Positions 9,878 through 19,696 of a stretch of DNA of 64,000 bases are shown one piece after another. The stretch comes from Oceanospirillum sp047518265 (GTDB lineage Bacteria; Pseudomonadota; Gammaproteobacteria; Pseudomonadales; Halomonadaceae). Position 1 is the stretch's first letter. Each line of letters begins with the position of its first letter. Location: the NCBI GenBank assembly GCA_047518265.1, contig JAKZRG010000053.1, positions 1 to 64,000 of the forward strand. The letters are read 5' to 3'. The translations under genes and the position numbers were made by a program. The notes under the pieces were generated by a model that made no database searches, was not told where the DNA came from, and saw only the letters and a program-made list of their open reading frames with translations.

Positions 9878-10582
9878 ATGAACAAAGTACTAATCGTCGA
9901 TGACGATACTACTCTCTGTGAACTGCTCACAGAGTATTTGACCATTGAACAGTTTTCCGCTAACAGCTTACATGACGGCACACAGGTTCTAACCCATCTA
10001 CAACAGCACCAATATGACGTCATGGTACTAGATGTCATGCTACCCAATATTAGCGGCATGGATATTCTACAACAGGTTCGTAAAACCAATGACATCCCTA
10101 TATTAATGCTTACCGCTCGCGGAGATGACATGGACAGAATACTAGGACTAGAATTAGGAGCCGATGACTATTTACCCAAGCCTTGCAATCCCCGTGAACT
10201 TGTTGCGCGATTAAAAGCCATTCTTAGACGTAGTCATAATACATCCGACGAAAAGCCTACCCATGAGACCCTATTCCAATTAGATGGACTAGGAGAGTTT
10301 AAAGTTGACAACCAAGCTCGACGAGTACTTTTGACCAATAAAGAAATTAAATTAACTGCAACTGAGTTTGACCTTCTCGATCACCTACTCAACCAGCCAG
10401 ATACTACGATTAGCAAACAAGAACTTTCACTAGAAGTACTAGACAAACCTTTATCGAGCTATGATAGAAGTTTAGATATGCATATCAGCAACTTGCGCAA
10501 GAAACTCCCTCCCCCTATTGCATCAGCAATAGAGACCGTTAGAGGTATCGGCTACCGGTATACACCCAGCGAGATAAACTAA
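9878..10582 (+). CDS. OmpR-family response regulator, CpxR-like
   Basis: The 234-residue protein has a receiver domain with phosphoacceptor D52 (VLDVMLP) and an LPKPCNPRELVAR switch region. A winged-helix DNA-binding domain follows (about 130-232) with the SYDRSLDMHISNLRKKL recognition region. Spacing and sequence are closest to E. coli CpxR, including GLELGADDYLPKP. Its stop shares bases with the start of the kinase gene (TAATG), so the two are translationally coupled. Target genes are not visible; envelope stress is the family's usual role. Confidence 0.92.
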   Translation: MNKVLIVDDDTTLCELLTEYLTIEQFSANSLHDGTQVLTHLQQHQYDVMVLDVMLPNISGMDILQQVRKTNDIPILMLTARGDDMDRILGLELGADDYLPKPCNPRELVARLKAILRRSHNTSDEKPTHETLFQLDGLGEFKVDNQARRVLLTNKEIKLTATEFDLLDHLLNQPDTTISKQELSLEVLDKPLSSYDRSLDMHISNLRKKLPPPIASAIETVRGIGYRYTPSEIN

Positions 10583-11937
10583 TGCTACGATTATTCTTTC
10601 GTATCTTCTTAATTTGCCTATCCGCCCTAATCGTAGTAAGCCTTTTAAGCATATTATGGCGTGATAACACCTTTGATCACCAAAGAGGAGAGTCCATCGC
10701 AAACCAGCACCAAGAACTTGCTCAAGAAGTTTATAGAAACTTAGGCCTAAAGGGCCTTAAGCGCTGGATACACACTAATAATAGGCATTCTCCCTTTAGA
10801 ATTTCACTTGATAAAAACACGCCACAACTCAGCTCGCAATTCAAAGAAAACCTACCTCAGCGACACAGTAGAAAACAGGAAACCTCAATCTGGCACACCT
10901 TTAGAACGAAACCAAACAATAGCTTTATCATACAAACGAGCGAGCATGATAAACTGCGCTTCTGGATTGAACCCAAGCGCCACCCTCGATTTCTTGACGG
11001 GAAAAAGCGCCCCTTCCCTCTCTGGCCAGTATTATTAGTCATGATTGCTATCAGCCTATTAGTAGCACTCTATATCATCAAACCTATTAAACGGCTAAGT
11101 CATGATATCCGCTCCTGGCATGAGGGCAACTTTACCGGCAGCATTAATACCCCCGTTGCCAAACGGAAAGACACCCTAGGCTCACTGGCAAAAGAGCTAA
11201 ATAGTCTTAGTACTAATGTGCATTCATTGCTAGAGCAACAGAAACAGCTATTAAGAGACGTATCCCATGAGCTGCGCTCACCCATGGCACGTATAAGAGT
11301 CGCTACCGCACTCTTAAAGCATCCTAAAACACAACAGACAGATACTTTGATTGATCGTATCGATGACGAAATCGACAATCTAGATCATCTGGTCGGTGAA
11401 CTACTGACACTACAACGCTGGCAACGCCCAGATCACAAACCGAATCTTGAAAAATTTGATCTTATTGAATTAATACAAAAGCTGATTGAACGCCTAAGCA
11501 TTGAAGCTGAACAGAAAAAGATACAATTATTACTTACCACGAAACATTCGACAGCCAACCTACAAGGCAGTCAACGGCCTCTGGAACGGTCTTTGGAAAA
11601 TATCGTCCGTAATGCTATTCGCTTTTCACCTAAAGAGGGAACAGTACAAGTGACGCTATACCTGACAGAGCAATCCCCCAAACAGTGGCTCATCAGCATC
11701 ACCGATCAAGGACCAGGGGTTGATATAGAAGCATTGGATAAATTATTCGACCCATTTTTTCGTTTAGATAACGCCCGAACTCCAGGAGAAGGAAGTTTTG
11801 GCATAGGGCTAGCCATTGCCAGGGAAGGGGTTCGCATCAATCAAGGCACGATACAAGCTTTCAATATCACAGATCACAAGCAAGCAAGCGCAACAGGTTT
11901 GCGAGTCGACATACGACTCCCTTTCAAATCGAACTAA
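10582..11937 (+). CDS. Sensor histidine kinase, CpxA-like
   Basis: The 451-residue inner-membrane kinase has helices at about 5-25 and 147-166 enclosing a periplasmic sensor of about 120 residues. HAMP, HisKA with H229 (DVSHELRSPMARIR) and an HATPase domain with GPGVD and GIGLAI motifs follow. It pairs with the overlapping regulator gene upstream. The periplasmic domain is not recognisably similar to E. coli CpxA, so the stimulus may differ. Confidence 0.92.
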   Translation: MLRLFFRIFLICLSALIVVSLLSILWRDNTFDHQRGESIANQHQELAQEVYRNLGLKGLKRWIHTNNRHSPFRISLDKNTPQLSSQFKENLPQRHSRKQETSIWHTFRTKPNNSFIIQTSEHDKLRFWIEPKRHPRFLDGKKRPFPLWPVLLVMIAISLLVALYIIKPIKRLSHDIRSWHEGNFTGSINTPVAKRKDTLGSLAKELNSLSTNVHSLLEQQKQLLRDVSHELRSPMARIRVATALLKHPKTQQTDTLIDRIDDEIDNLDHLVGELLTLQRWQRPDHKPNLEKFDLIELIQKLIERLSIEAEQKKIQLLLTTKHSTANLQGSQRPLERSLENIVRNAIRFSPKEGTVQVTLYLTEQSPKQWLISITDQGPGVDIEALDKLFDPFFRLDNARTPGEGSFGIGLAIAREGVRINQGTIQAFNITDHKQASATGLRVDIRLPFKSN

Positions 11938-11991
11938 AAAGAGCCTTGAGAGCTTTCCCGCACCGAGTCAGGAAAAGCTACCACCAGGATA

Positions 11992-12025
11992 CCGGAGCCA
12001 GTAACTTTCATAGAGAAAGCTCCGG
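11992..12025. terminator. Hairpin between convergent kinase genes
   Basis: CCGGAG pairs with CTCCGG, and an inner CTTTC pairs with GAAAG around the loop ATAGA. There is no good T-run on either strand. It lies in the 125-bp gap between two convergent genes, so a bidirectional transcription barrier is plausible but not proven. Confidence 0.35.
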
Positions 12026-12062
12026 AGACCTCTGAAGAAACACTTATTCAGAAGCTCCTAGC

Positions 12063-15000
12063 TTATACCGCACCACCTAGAGCATCAGAAACTAAATTAC
12101 CGACATTATTCCCTCGCAAGTGTAGCTTTATCCCCTGCTCCACTAAAGAGTCTTTTAACCAATTTGAATCAAGTAAAACTATTATTTCTATTTTATCTAA
12201 AACAGCAGCATCCCTCAGATACTCAATCAACTCACTCAAAGGAATATCGTTAATCTTCTCATCTACAATGAGAAGCTGATAATCATTTTGCAATGCTTGC
12301 TCTAAGAAACCCATTGCCGTACTAACAAAATAAACATCTTGCGCTAATAATTCAGGTTCTAGCTCCGAACAACATTCAGCGACAGAAGTTTCATGTGTAG
12401 CAAATAACACTTTTTTAACATTAGCCGCTTTACCTTCCAGATAACCGATGGTTTTACCAGAATTAACGGATGATTCATCAGAAAAAGGTAATGAAATATA
12501 AAATTTACTACCAACCCCTTGCTCACTTTCAAAAGTCATCTGCCCATGCATAAGCTCAGTTAACCGCTTACTAATAACCAACCCCATCCCTGTACCTTCA
12601 ATATCGCTACCCTCTGCATGCAAACGATTAAATGACTCAAATAAATGCTCCTGTTCCTCAAAGGCTATACCAACTCCTGTGTCTGCCACAGATAAGCTAT
12701 AGCCCTCAGAGCCATGAATAACACTAATCGTCACCGAGCCTTTTTTACTATTATATTTTATGCCATTTGAAATAAGATTAAGTAAGACCTGCCGCAAGCG
12801 TACAGCATCGGCCCTGGCATAATAGCTCATTGTTTTATCAACATCATTGATGAGACTTATACCAAACCTTTGTGCTACTGGCTCTATAACAGTACAACAC
12901 TCTTCAACAATGTCAGCCAAATCAACTGAGGTTATTTCTAACTCTATTCGCCCTGACTCGATCCTCTCAAGATCCAAGACCTCATTAATAAGAGACATCA
13001 GGTGCTTTCCTGCCTTCTCTATTTCTTGGGCAAACTCTGTAGATTCCAGATCATCTTTTACTGTTTCTTTTAATAAATTAGCAAAACCCAAGATAGCATT
13101 CATAGGCGTTCGAAGCTCATGACTCATGCGAGAAAGAAACTCAGTTTTTGCAAGACTGGCTTTTTCAGCCGCCGTTTTAGCATTGATTAATTGCTGCTGT
13201 GCAAACTCAATAGCCTCATCGGATCTAAGAGCAACAATAAGATTTGAACAGGTTGTCAGCATCGGCCGCAAAAAATCGACCAGCTCTCGATCATAGCCAT
13301 CCTCTCTATTAGCAATACCTATCATCCCAACCATCTCATCCCCTTTCATTAAAGGTACTCCAAGATAGGCTTTCAAAGGAGGATGACCTTTAGGCAAACC
13401 TCCTGCTCTAGGGTCAGTTCCCGGCTCATTACTAATGACTGTTTCAGCTGTTTTTAATGTTAGTCCAAACAAGGTATCCAGATTAAAAAATTCAAAGCCA
13501 TCCACCAGCCTTTCCTGATAGAGTGCTTGAATTTCCTTATCCCAAGAGATATCGGTTATCGCAAAGGTGCGCAAATAGATCTGCTGCTCAGGCGTATAAC
13601 AACATTGACCGATAAAACCATATTCACTATCAGTAAGGGATAGCACTTCATCCAACAAGCTACTAAAGATCTCTGTTTTACTGGCATGAGAGAAATACCT
13701 CAATTGAGTGCTGTATATTGAAGCGAGTAACCGGTGGTGACGATATAGGTTTTCTTGAGCCTCAACCCTTTCAGTAATATCTGAATAAACACCCAATACG
13801 CCTACAGGATTATTTGATGAATTTTTAATAGGTAATCGACTAATTTCTATATCCCGCCGCTGTCCATCATTCATACGATAGAAAGCCTGTTCCCTTAACT
13901 TAGGGTGTAAAGTTTCAAAAACATTACGATCAGAAGAATCAATTAAAGCCGCTTGATCTGGATCATTATAAATCTCAAAGTCTGTTTTACCGATGATATC
14001 TTCGGCAGCCAACCCCACATCTTGGGAAAACTGAGAATTAATACCAGCCACTCGTAACGAACTGTCCTTCCAATAGACCCCTGATGGAATCGTATCCAGT
14101 ACAAGAGAAAGCATATTACGAGCATTCTCAAGCTCAGCTTCATTTTTCTTCTGATGAGTAATTTTTTGGATATGCCCCACTATTCTCTGAGTTACTTCAT
14201 TTTCAAGAATGGGTGTACCCTGTATTAAAAGCCACTCATGACTCTCATTTTTCTTACCCAAAGAAGAGCTGACTGCCACTTCACTTTTCAATCGACATTC
14301 GCGATTAAACGCTCGGTTCTCAGCAATAGCCTGATTAATTTCCTGACGAAGGGAAATAATGTCGTCCTCTGCCAAATGGCTAAAGAAAAAAGACAGTGTT
14401 ACTTGGCTTACATCATCATTAATCCCCAATAATGTCATTGCCATATCCGTAGCAGCCACCTTATCTGTCTTTAATGACCACTCCCAAGTACCAATACTCG
14501 CAAAAGCTTGACTTAACTCCAAACGATGACGAATAGCTCGGATATCCTCTTCATTTTTTTTCTGTTTACTAATATCTCTCAGCACGACAGTGTAAAAAGA
14601 GTTTTGATTAGATGTTGTTCGACTACTGGAAACCGCCACAGGAAAATAAGAACCATCATATCTTATACCTATAGCCTCGAAGGACTGACCATGATGTCGG
14701 GATAAAATACCACGATCAAAACCATACTCCTTCTCATTGATTCTTAAAATATCCGCCAAGGGACTGCCTAGATATTCATGTGAGCTTCGGCCAAAGATCC
14801 GCCCCACAGAAGGATTCAGTGATTGAATAACCCCCTCATCATCAACAGCAAAAATAGCATCCCAGGCAGTATCAATAATTGCTCTATGGCGGGCCTCTTT
14901 TTCAGCTATTACGGTAGTTTTTTCCTGATGAAGTTCTTCTAGCTGTTTTATAAGCTCTTTTCTGGCTCTAGACTCTTCGGCTGCACGGGTATTTGAGTGA

Positions 15001-16037
15001 TAAACGACATATGACAGGAAGCTAAAACAAAGTAAAAAGACGGTACAGGTGAAGATAATTAATATCATTTGTAAATTATCTAAAAAAAGTAAGCCTTCAT
15101 CAGCACCTTGCTCAACAGCCAAACCAATTTTTAACTGATCATCCCACAACCAAGCACCTATGACATGAGAACCACTATATCCAATATAACTGCTATTGAC
15201 CTGGCTCCCAGAATGATGGGCCAAAGCACTCTGAGCCAATAGTGTCAACGGTTGAATCTTTGCATCGCTATTATCATAGGCGACTCGAATATATAACCTC
15301 TGATCACTAAAGCGACTTGGAGATAACAACAAGCCATCATCATCAAAGATATAACTTTCCCCCGTATCACCAAACGCCGCTTTTTCAAGTAAACTGAAAA
15401 AGACAGTATCCGGCATTACTTCAAACACAAGCAAAGCAATGGGTAAGTTTTTTCCTCCTCTGATCCCTGCTACAACAAACTGCTGGCTATGATTACCTTC
15501 TGAATGAATAAATTGTGGAGCTGTAAGCACCGGTACACCGCGCCACGCTCGATTGATAGCATTTTTATTAAATGCCAAAGCACTAACCTGTCCAATTTGA
15601 TCCACTTTATTGCTGGCTAAAACTTGGTTACCAGCACCCACTAAATAATAAGCTGAAATTTCAGGATCAGATACGACGGGACGTAAAAAGCGATCTAAGG
15701 CCGCCCGAGCGACTTCTTCATCGATTTTCTCTTGATGCCTGATCAACGGCAAGGCTAAACGTGTTAATTCAGGCTGATTTGCCCAAGATGAGATAGTGAC
15801 TTTCTTATTCAAAGACCAAGTGATAATGGATTGATGCACAGACCCTAAACGACTTTGAAAGTCCATGGCCAAACGCTCATGGTACTGCGTTTGTAGCTTC
15901 ATAAAACTCAAGACAGCAATAACAAAGATTACCCCCCCCACGACTAATGGAAGAAATATATGCTTACCTGATGGCATAGCAGACAACTTAAGCAAATCGA
16001 ATATCCTTTTGTCATCAACCCAAAACAGCAACACCAA
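12063..16037 (-). CDS. Large hybrid sensor histidine kinase (dCACHE-PAS-GAF-HisKA-HATPase-degenerate REC)
   Basis: The gene encodes about 1324 residues. Membrane helices near 28-46 and 324-347 flank a periplasmic sensor of double-CACHE type. Three PAS domains (about 385-760), a GAF domain (about 775-940), HisKA (RMSHELRTPMNA) and HATPase (GTGMGLVISKRL) follow. The last ~120 residues resemble a receiver (LLIVDEKIND) but lack the usual acidic pair and the conserved Lys, so it is probably a pseudo-receiver. The start is uncertain: TTG 16037 gives the full length, TTG 15995 has AAGGA eight bases upstream, and ATG 15977 also keeps the first helix. No cognate regulator is adjacent. Confidence 0.88.
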   Translation of the reverse strand: MVLLFWVDDKRIFDLLKLSAMPSGKHIFLPLVVGGVIFVIAVLSFMKLQTQYHERLAMDFQSRLGSVHQSIITWSLNKKVTISSWANQPELTRLALPLIRHQEKIDEEVARAALDRFLRPVVSDPEISAYYLVGAGNQVLASNKVDQIGQVSALAFNKNAINRAWRGVPVLTAPQFIHSEGNHSQQFVVAGIRGGKNLPIALLVFEVMPDTVFFSLLEKAAFGDTGESYIFDDDGLLLSPSRFSDQRLYIRVAYDNSDAKIQPLTLLAQSALAHHSGSQVNSSYIGYSGSHVIGAWLWDDQLKIGLAVEQGADEGLLFLDNLQMILIIFTCTVFLLCFSFLSYVVYHSNTRAAEESRARKELIKQLEELHQEKTTVIAEKEARHRAIIDTAWDAIFAVDDEGVIQSLNPSVGRIFGRSSHEYLGSPLADILRINEKEYGFDRGILSRHHGQSFEAIGIRYDGSYFPVAVSSSRTTSNQNSFYTVVLRDISKQKKNEEDIRAIRHRLELSQAFASIGTWEWSLKTDKVAATDMAMTLLGINDDVSQVTLSFFFSHLAEDDIISLRQEINQAIAENRAFNRECRLKSEVAVSSSLGKKNESHEWLLIQGTPILENEVTQRIVGHIQKITHQKKNEAELENARNMLSLVLDTIPSGVYWKDSSLRVAGINSQFSQDVGLAAEDIIGKTDFEIYNDPDQAALIDSSDRNVFETLHPKLREQAFYRMNDGQRRDIEISRLPIKNSSNNPVGVLGVYSDITERVEAQENLYRHHRLLASIYSTQLRYFSHASKTEIFSSLLDEVLSLTDSEYGFIGQCCYTPEQQIYLRTFAITDISWDKEIQALYQERLVDGFEFFNLDTLFGLTLKTAETVISNEPGTDPRAGGLPKGHPPLKAYLGVPLMKGDEMVGMIGIANREDGYDRELVDFLRPMLTTCSNLIVALRSDEAIEFAQQQLINAKTAAEKASLAKTEFLSRMSHELRTPMNAILGFANLLKETVKDDLESTEFAQEIEKAGKHLMSLINEVLDLERIESGRIELEITSVDLADIVEECCTVIEPVAQRFGISLINDVDKTMSYYARADAVRLRQVLLNLISNGIKYNSKKGSVTISVIHGSEGYSLSVADTGVGIAFEEQEHLFESFNRLHAEGSDIEGTGMGLVISKRLTELMHGQMTFESEQGVGSKFYISLPFSDESSVNSGKTIGYLEGKAANVKKVLFATHETSVAECCSELEPELLAQDVYFVSTAMGFLEQALQNDYQLLIVDEKINDIPLSELIEYLRDAAVLDKIEIIVLLDSNWLKDSLVEQGIKLHLRGNNVGNLVSDALGGAV

Positions 16038-16524
16038 CCGTTGTAAATATTTTCGACAATGGGATTACTGCTAAGCCCTCAAACAAACATTTCTCTACAA
16101 AAACCACCTAATTTTCTGCTGGTAAGTTCCCGCATATCGAAATATCTTTGCTCGAGTGTGTAATAGCGGTCTAACACTTTCAATCTCTAAATATATATAT
16201 TAGACAAAAAAAATTACAGCGCTATATTTCCCCTTTATTGGTGACTACTCATTGTATTGAAAAAGCATGATCCTCTAATCTCTACCTCAGAATAATCCAT
16301 CGATATTTTGGTTATTTTTTTCATTGAAAAAAATGAATCCATGTTTTTTCTATATTTTATTTCCAGCTTTCGATAAAGCATGGCTATAATGGTTAGCTAT
16401 AAAAACAACAAAAGATATGAACGTAATCAATAGATTGCGGTCGAACGCCCCTCCTTAAAACAAATGAAAACTAACGACTAACAGACTGATAAATAAGGCA
16501 ACATGGATATAACAGGAGTTTACC
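16038..16524. other. AT-rich intergenic region before the mrp operon
   Basis: This 487-bp gap separates the divergent hybrid kinase gene and mrp operon and presumably carries both promoters. I see AT-rich runs, including an alternating TA tract near 16190-16200. I see no convincing ORF, RNA or strong terminator. AGGAG at 16514-16518 is the Shine-Dalgarno of mrpA. Confidence 0.5.
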
Positions 16525-19326
16525 TTGCTGAATAACCTGATTTGGATCCCTTTGCTACCCTTGCTGGGAACGCTGGTACCTCTGTACACGTCCAGACTCA
16601 GCCGTAGCGCTTGCGCGTTTTTAACCGCAGGTCTACCCGCATTGGCATTAATTTTTGTACTACAGCACGCACCTAGTATTTTTGAAGGTGAAACAATACG
16701 CACTGTGTACAACTGGATACCTGTCATCGGCCTTGAGCTGGCATTTAGGCTTGACGGTCTAGCACTGCTGTTCGCTATCCTAATTCTAGGAATAGGCTTA
16801 CTGGTCATACTCTATGCTCGATATTATTTATCGGCTAAAGACTCAATTGGCCGTTTTTACAGCTATTTAATTCTATTTATGTTCGCCATGCTGGGCGTTG
16901 TCATGTCAGACAACTTGCTTCAGATGTGGATGTTCTGGGAATTGACCAGCATTAGTTCCTTCTTGCTTATCAGTTTCTGGGGGCACAAATCAGAAGCCCG
17001 CAAAGGCGCTCGAATGGCGCTAACGGTTACAGGAGCCGGTGGTTTAGCCCTGCTAGCAGGACTCTTGTTGATAGGCGATGTCGTCGGGAGCTTTAATCTT
17101 GATGATGTTTTAAATAGCGGAGACCTAATTCGGGAGCATGCACTATACCCTGCTATCTTGGTATTAGTTCTTGCTGGAGCCTTCACTAAATCAGCTCAGT
17201 TCCCTTTCCACTTCTGGCTTCCCCATGCAATGGCAGCTCCAACGCCAGTCAGCGCATACTTACACTCAGCCACCATGGTAAAAGCCGGTATCTTTTTGAT
17301 GGTGCGCTTTTATCCGGTACTCTCAGGAACGGAGCTTTGGTTTCTGATTGTGAGTCTGACGGGCTTAGCTACATTGTTGCTAGGGGCCTACACTGCATTA
17401 TTTAAACATGATCTGAAAGGCTTATTAGCCTATTCAACCGTTAGCCACCTCGGATTAATAACACTGTTATTGGGTATGGATACAGAGTTAGCGGCAGTTG
17501 CCGCTATATTCCATATCATTAACCATGCGACCTTTAAAGCCTCTCTCTTTATGGCTGCCGGTATTATTGATCATGAATCTGGCTCTAGGGATATGCGGCA
17601 ACTCAATGGTTTGTGGAAGTACATGCCCCATACAGCGACATTAGCCATGGTCGCAGCCTCTTCCATGGCTGGTATTCCTCTGTTGAACGGTTTCTTATCA
17701 AAAGAAATGTTCTTCGCAGAAACGCTTCACCAGGATTCTTTGGGCTCTCTGTCGTGGATGATTCCTGTTCTAGCTACATTAGGCGGTGTCTTTTCGGTTG
17801 CATATTCGACCCGCTTTATCCATGACGTGTTTTTTAACGGTGAACCCATTAACCTACCTAAAACACCTCATGAACCACCACGCTATATGAAGGTCCCTGT
17901 AGAAATCCTAGTAGCACTTTGTTTACTGGTAGGTATTTTCCCAAGTTTTGTCATTGGTGATCTGCTTTATGCCGCTTCCAGTGCAGCATTACATGGAGCC
18001 CCACCGGAATACAGCCTAGCCATTTGGCATGGCTTAAACTTCCCGCTACTAATGAGTTTCCTTGCTTTAGGCGGTGGTTTAGTGGTGTATTACAACCGAA
18101 AAGAACTGTTTCAATTCCAGTCGCAATTCCCAGACAGCGATCCGAAATTGATCTTTGAAGGAATTATTCAAAGCCTGCAAAGACAAGCAGAGACATTCAT
18201 CCAGCTGGCAGAGAATGGTTCATTACAGCGTTATAGTTATATGATGCTCAGTATGTCCTTTGCCATGATGGCCGGTCCACTATTAGATCTGAATGCCACA
18301 GCAGGTTTGAGACCAGAACTTCCTCTGGATGCCATATCGATTACCGGTGCAATATTACTAACTATAGGTGCTCTTGCGACCGTTATTTGGCATAGGCAAC
18401 GGATGGCAGCACTACTGGCTCTGTCCATTGTAGGCCTGATTGTTTCACTGATCTTTGCCCGATTCTCTGCACCTGATCTGGCACTGACCCAATTGTCTGT
18501 AGAAGTCGTTACTGTGATTCTCTTAATGCTGGCATTATTCTTTTTGCCTCAGCAGACACCGAAGGAATCATCTCCTCGACGTGTTGTCAGGGATCTTGGT
18601 TTATCCGCAATGCTCGGCGGCGTTATTGGTACTATCTGTTACGCCATGATGACTCGCCCTTTAGATACAATCTCCTCCTATTTCCTTGCCAATAGCAAGA
18701 CTGGCGGCGGTGGTACTAACGTGGTTAACGTTATTCTTGTGGACTTCCGTGGCTTTGACACACTAGGTGAAATTACCGTACTGGGTATTGCTGCACTGGG
18801 TATCTTTAAGCTTATCGCTCGTATGCGCTTGTATATGCCTGCCAGTGATGAAAATGGTCGTCCATGGTCTCCTGATAGCCATCCACTTCTTCTTGCGGTC
18901 GTATCTCAAAGCTTATTACCGCTAGCACTATTAGTGTCTGCCTATATATTCCTAAGAGGCCATAACATGCCGGGTGGCGGCTTTATTGCGGGATTGATTA
19001 CCGCGGTAGCTATTATCCAGCAATACGTTGCCCATGGCGTAGACTGGGTTAAACCTAGAATGAAGATTGATTATCAAATATTAATTGGTAGCGGTATCTT
19101 TATTGCGGCTATGACAGGCCTTGGCAGTTGGGTATTCGGCCGTCCATTCTTGACCTCTTGGTTCGACCACTTCCACTTACCTTTAGTGGGAGAATTCGAA
19201 TTGGCCAGCGCCATGATGTTTGACCTTGGGGTTTATCTGACTGTAATTGGTGCCACTATGCTGATTCTAGCGAACCTAGGTAAATTAACGACCAGCGAAC
19301 GACCTGTACTTACGGAGAAGGATTAA
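16525..19326 (+). CDS. mrpA: Mrp Na+/H+ antiporter subunit A fused to subunit B
   Basis: The 933-residue polytopic membrane protein resembles NuoL. The antiporter core (about 120-420) contains HFWLPHAMAAPTPVSAYLHS with membrane acidic and basic residues, and the C-terminus (about 790-925) is an MnhB domain. The length matches the fused PhaAB form of proteobacterial group-2 Mrp, which explains the absence of a separate mrpB. The complex exports Na+ for H+ and supports salt and alkaline-pH tolerance. The start is TTG 16525 with AGGAG six bases upstream, an unusual but well-supported start. The next gene begins 1 bp after the stop. Confidence 0.95.
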   Translation: MLNNLIWIPLLPLLGTLVPLYTSRLSRSACAFLTAGLPALALIFVLQHAPSIFEGETIRTVYNWIPVIGLELAFRLDGLALLFAILILGIGLLVILYARYYLSAKDSIGRFYSYLILFMFAMLGVVMSDNLLQMWMFWELTSISSFLLISFWGHKSEARKGARMALTVTGAGGLALLAGLLLIGDVVGSFNLDDVLNSGDLIREHALYPAILVLVLAGAFTKSAQFPFHFWLPHAMAAPTPVSAYLHSATMVKAGIFLMVRFYPVLSGTELWFLIVSLTGLATLLLGAYTALFKHDLKGLLAYSTVSHLGLITLLLGMDTELAAVAAIFHIINHATFKASLFMAAGIIDHESGSRDMRQLNGLWKYMPHTATLAMVAASSMAGIPLLNGFLSKEMFFAETLHQDSLGSLSWMIPVLATLGGVFSVAYSTRFIHDVFFNGEPINLPKTPHEPPRYMKVPVEILVALCLLVGIFPSFVIGDLLYAASSAALHGAPPEYSLAIWHGLNFPLLMSFLALGGGLVVYYNRKELFQFQSQFPDSDPKLIFEGIIQSLQRQAETFIQLAENGSLQRYSYMMLSMSFAMMAGPLLDLNATAGLRPELPLDAISITGAILLTIGALATVIWHRQRMAALLALSIVGLIVSLIFARFSAPDLALTQLSVEVVTVILLMLALFFLPQQTPKESSPRRVVRDLGLSAMLGGVIGTICYAMMTRPLDTISSYFLANSKTGGGGTNVVNVILVDFRGFDTLGEITVLGIAALGIFKLIARMRLYMPASDENGRPWSPDSHPLLLAVVSQSLLPLALLVSAYIFLRGHNMPGGGFIAGLITAVAIIQQYVAHGVDWVKPRMKIDYQILIGSGIFIAAMTGLGSWVFGRPFLTSWFDHFHLPLVGEFELASAMMFDLGVYLTVIGATMLILANLGKLTTSERPVLTEKD

Positions 19327-19327
19327 T

Positions 19328-19696
19328 ATGGAAGGGATATACGCATTCTGTGTAGGCCTTCTTACGGCCTGCGGTGTTTTTCTTGCTCTACGGGGGAGAA
19401 CCTTCCCCGTAGTAGTAGGGTTAACGTTACTTTCTTATGCTGTTAACTTATTCCTATTCGCCAGCGGCCGCTTAAAAATGAATGCGGCAGCTGTCTTAGG
19501 ACAATCCGAACAATACGGTGATCCCTTGCCTCAGGCTCTGGTTCTGACCGCGATTGTAATCGGTTTTGCAATGACCGCTTTTGTTGTCATTCTGGCTATG
19601 CGTAGCCGTGCTGATCTGGGTAATGATCATGTGGATGGTCGTCTACCCAATATTCAAGCCCAAGCACGCTTGCGTAACAGAAAACAAAGGAAGTGA
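19328..19696 (+). CDS. mrpC: Mrp Na+/H+ antiporter subunit C
   Basis: The 122-residue protein has three membrane helices and is NuoK-like, with the family stretch PLPQALVLTAIVIGFA. It fits between subunits A and D. The start lies 1 bp after the mrpA stop and the stop overlaps the mrpD start, so translation is coupled. The basic C-terminal tail is typical for this subunit. Confidence 0.94.
   Translation: MEGIYAFCVGLLTACGVFLALRGRTFPVVVGLTLLSYAVNLFLFASGRLKMNAAAVLGQSEQYGDPLPQALVLTAIVIGFAMTAFVVILAMRSRADLGNDHVDGRLPNIQAQARLRNRKQRK

Noticed and set aside
16180..16210. AT palindrome upstream of mrpA as an operator
   Set aside because: The arms are not exact and consist of alternating TA, which is expected by chance in such AT-rich DNA.
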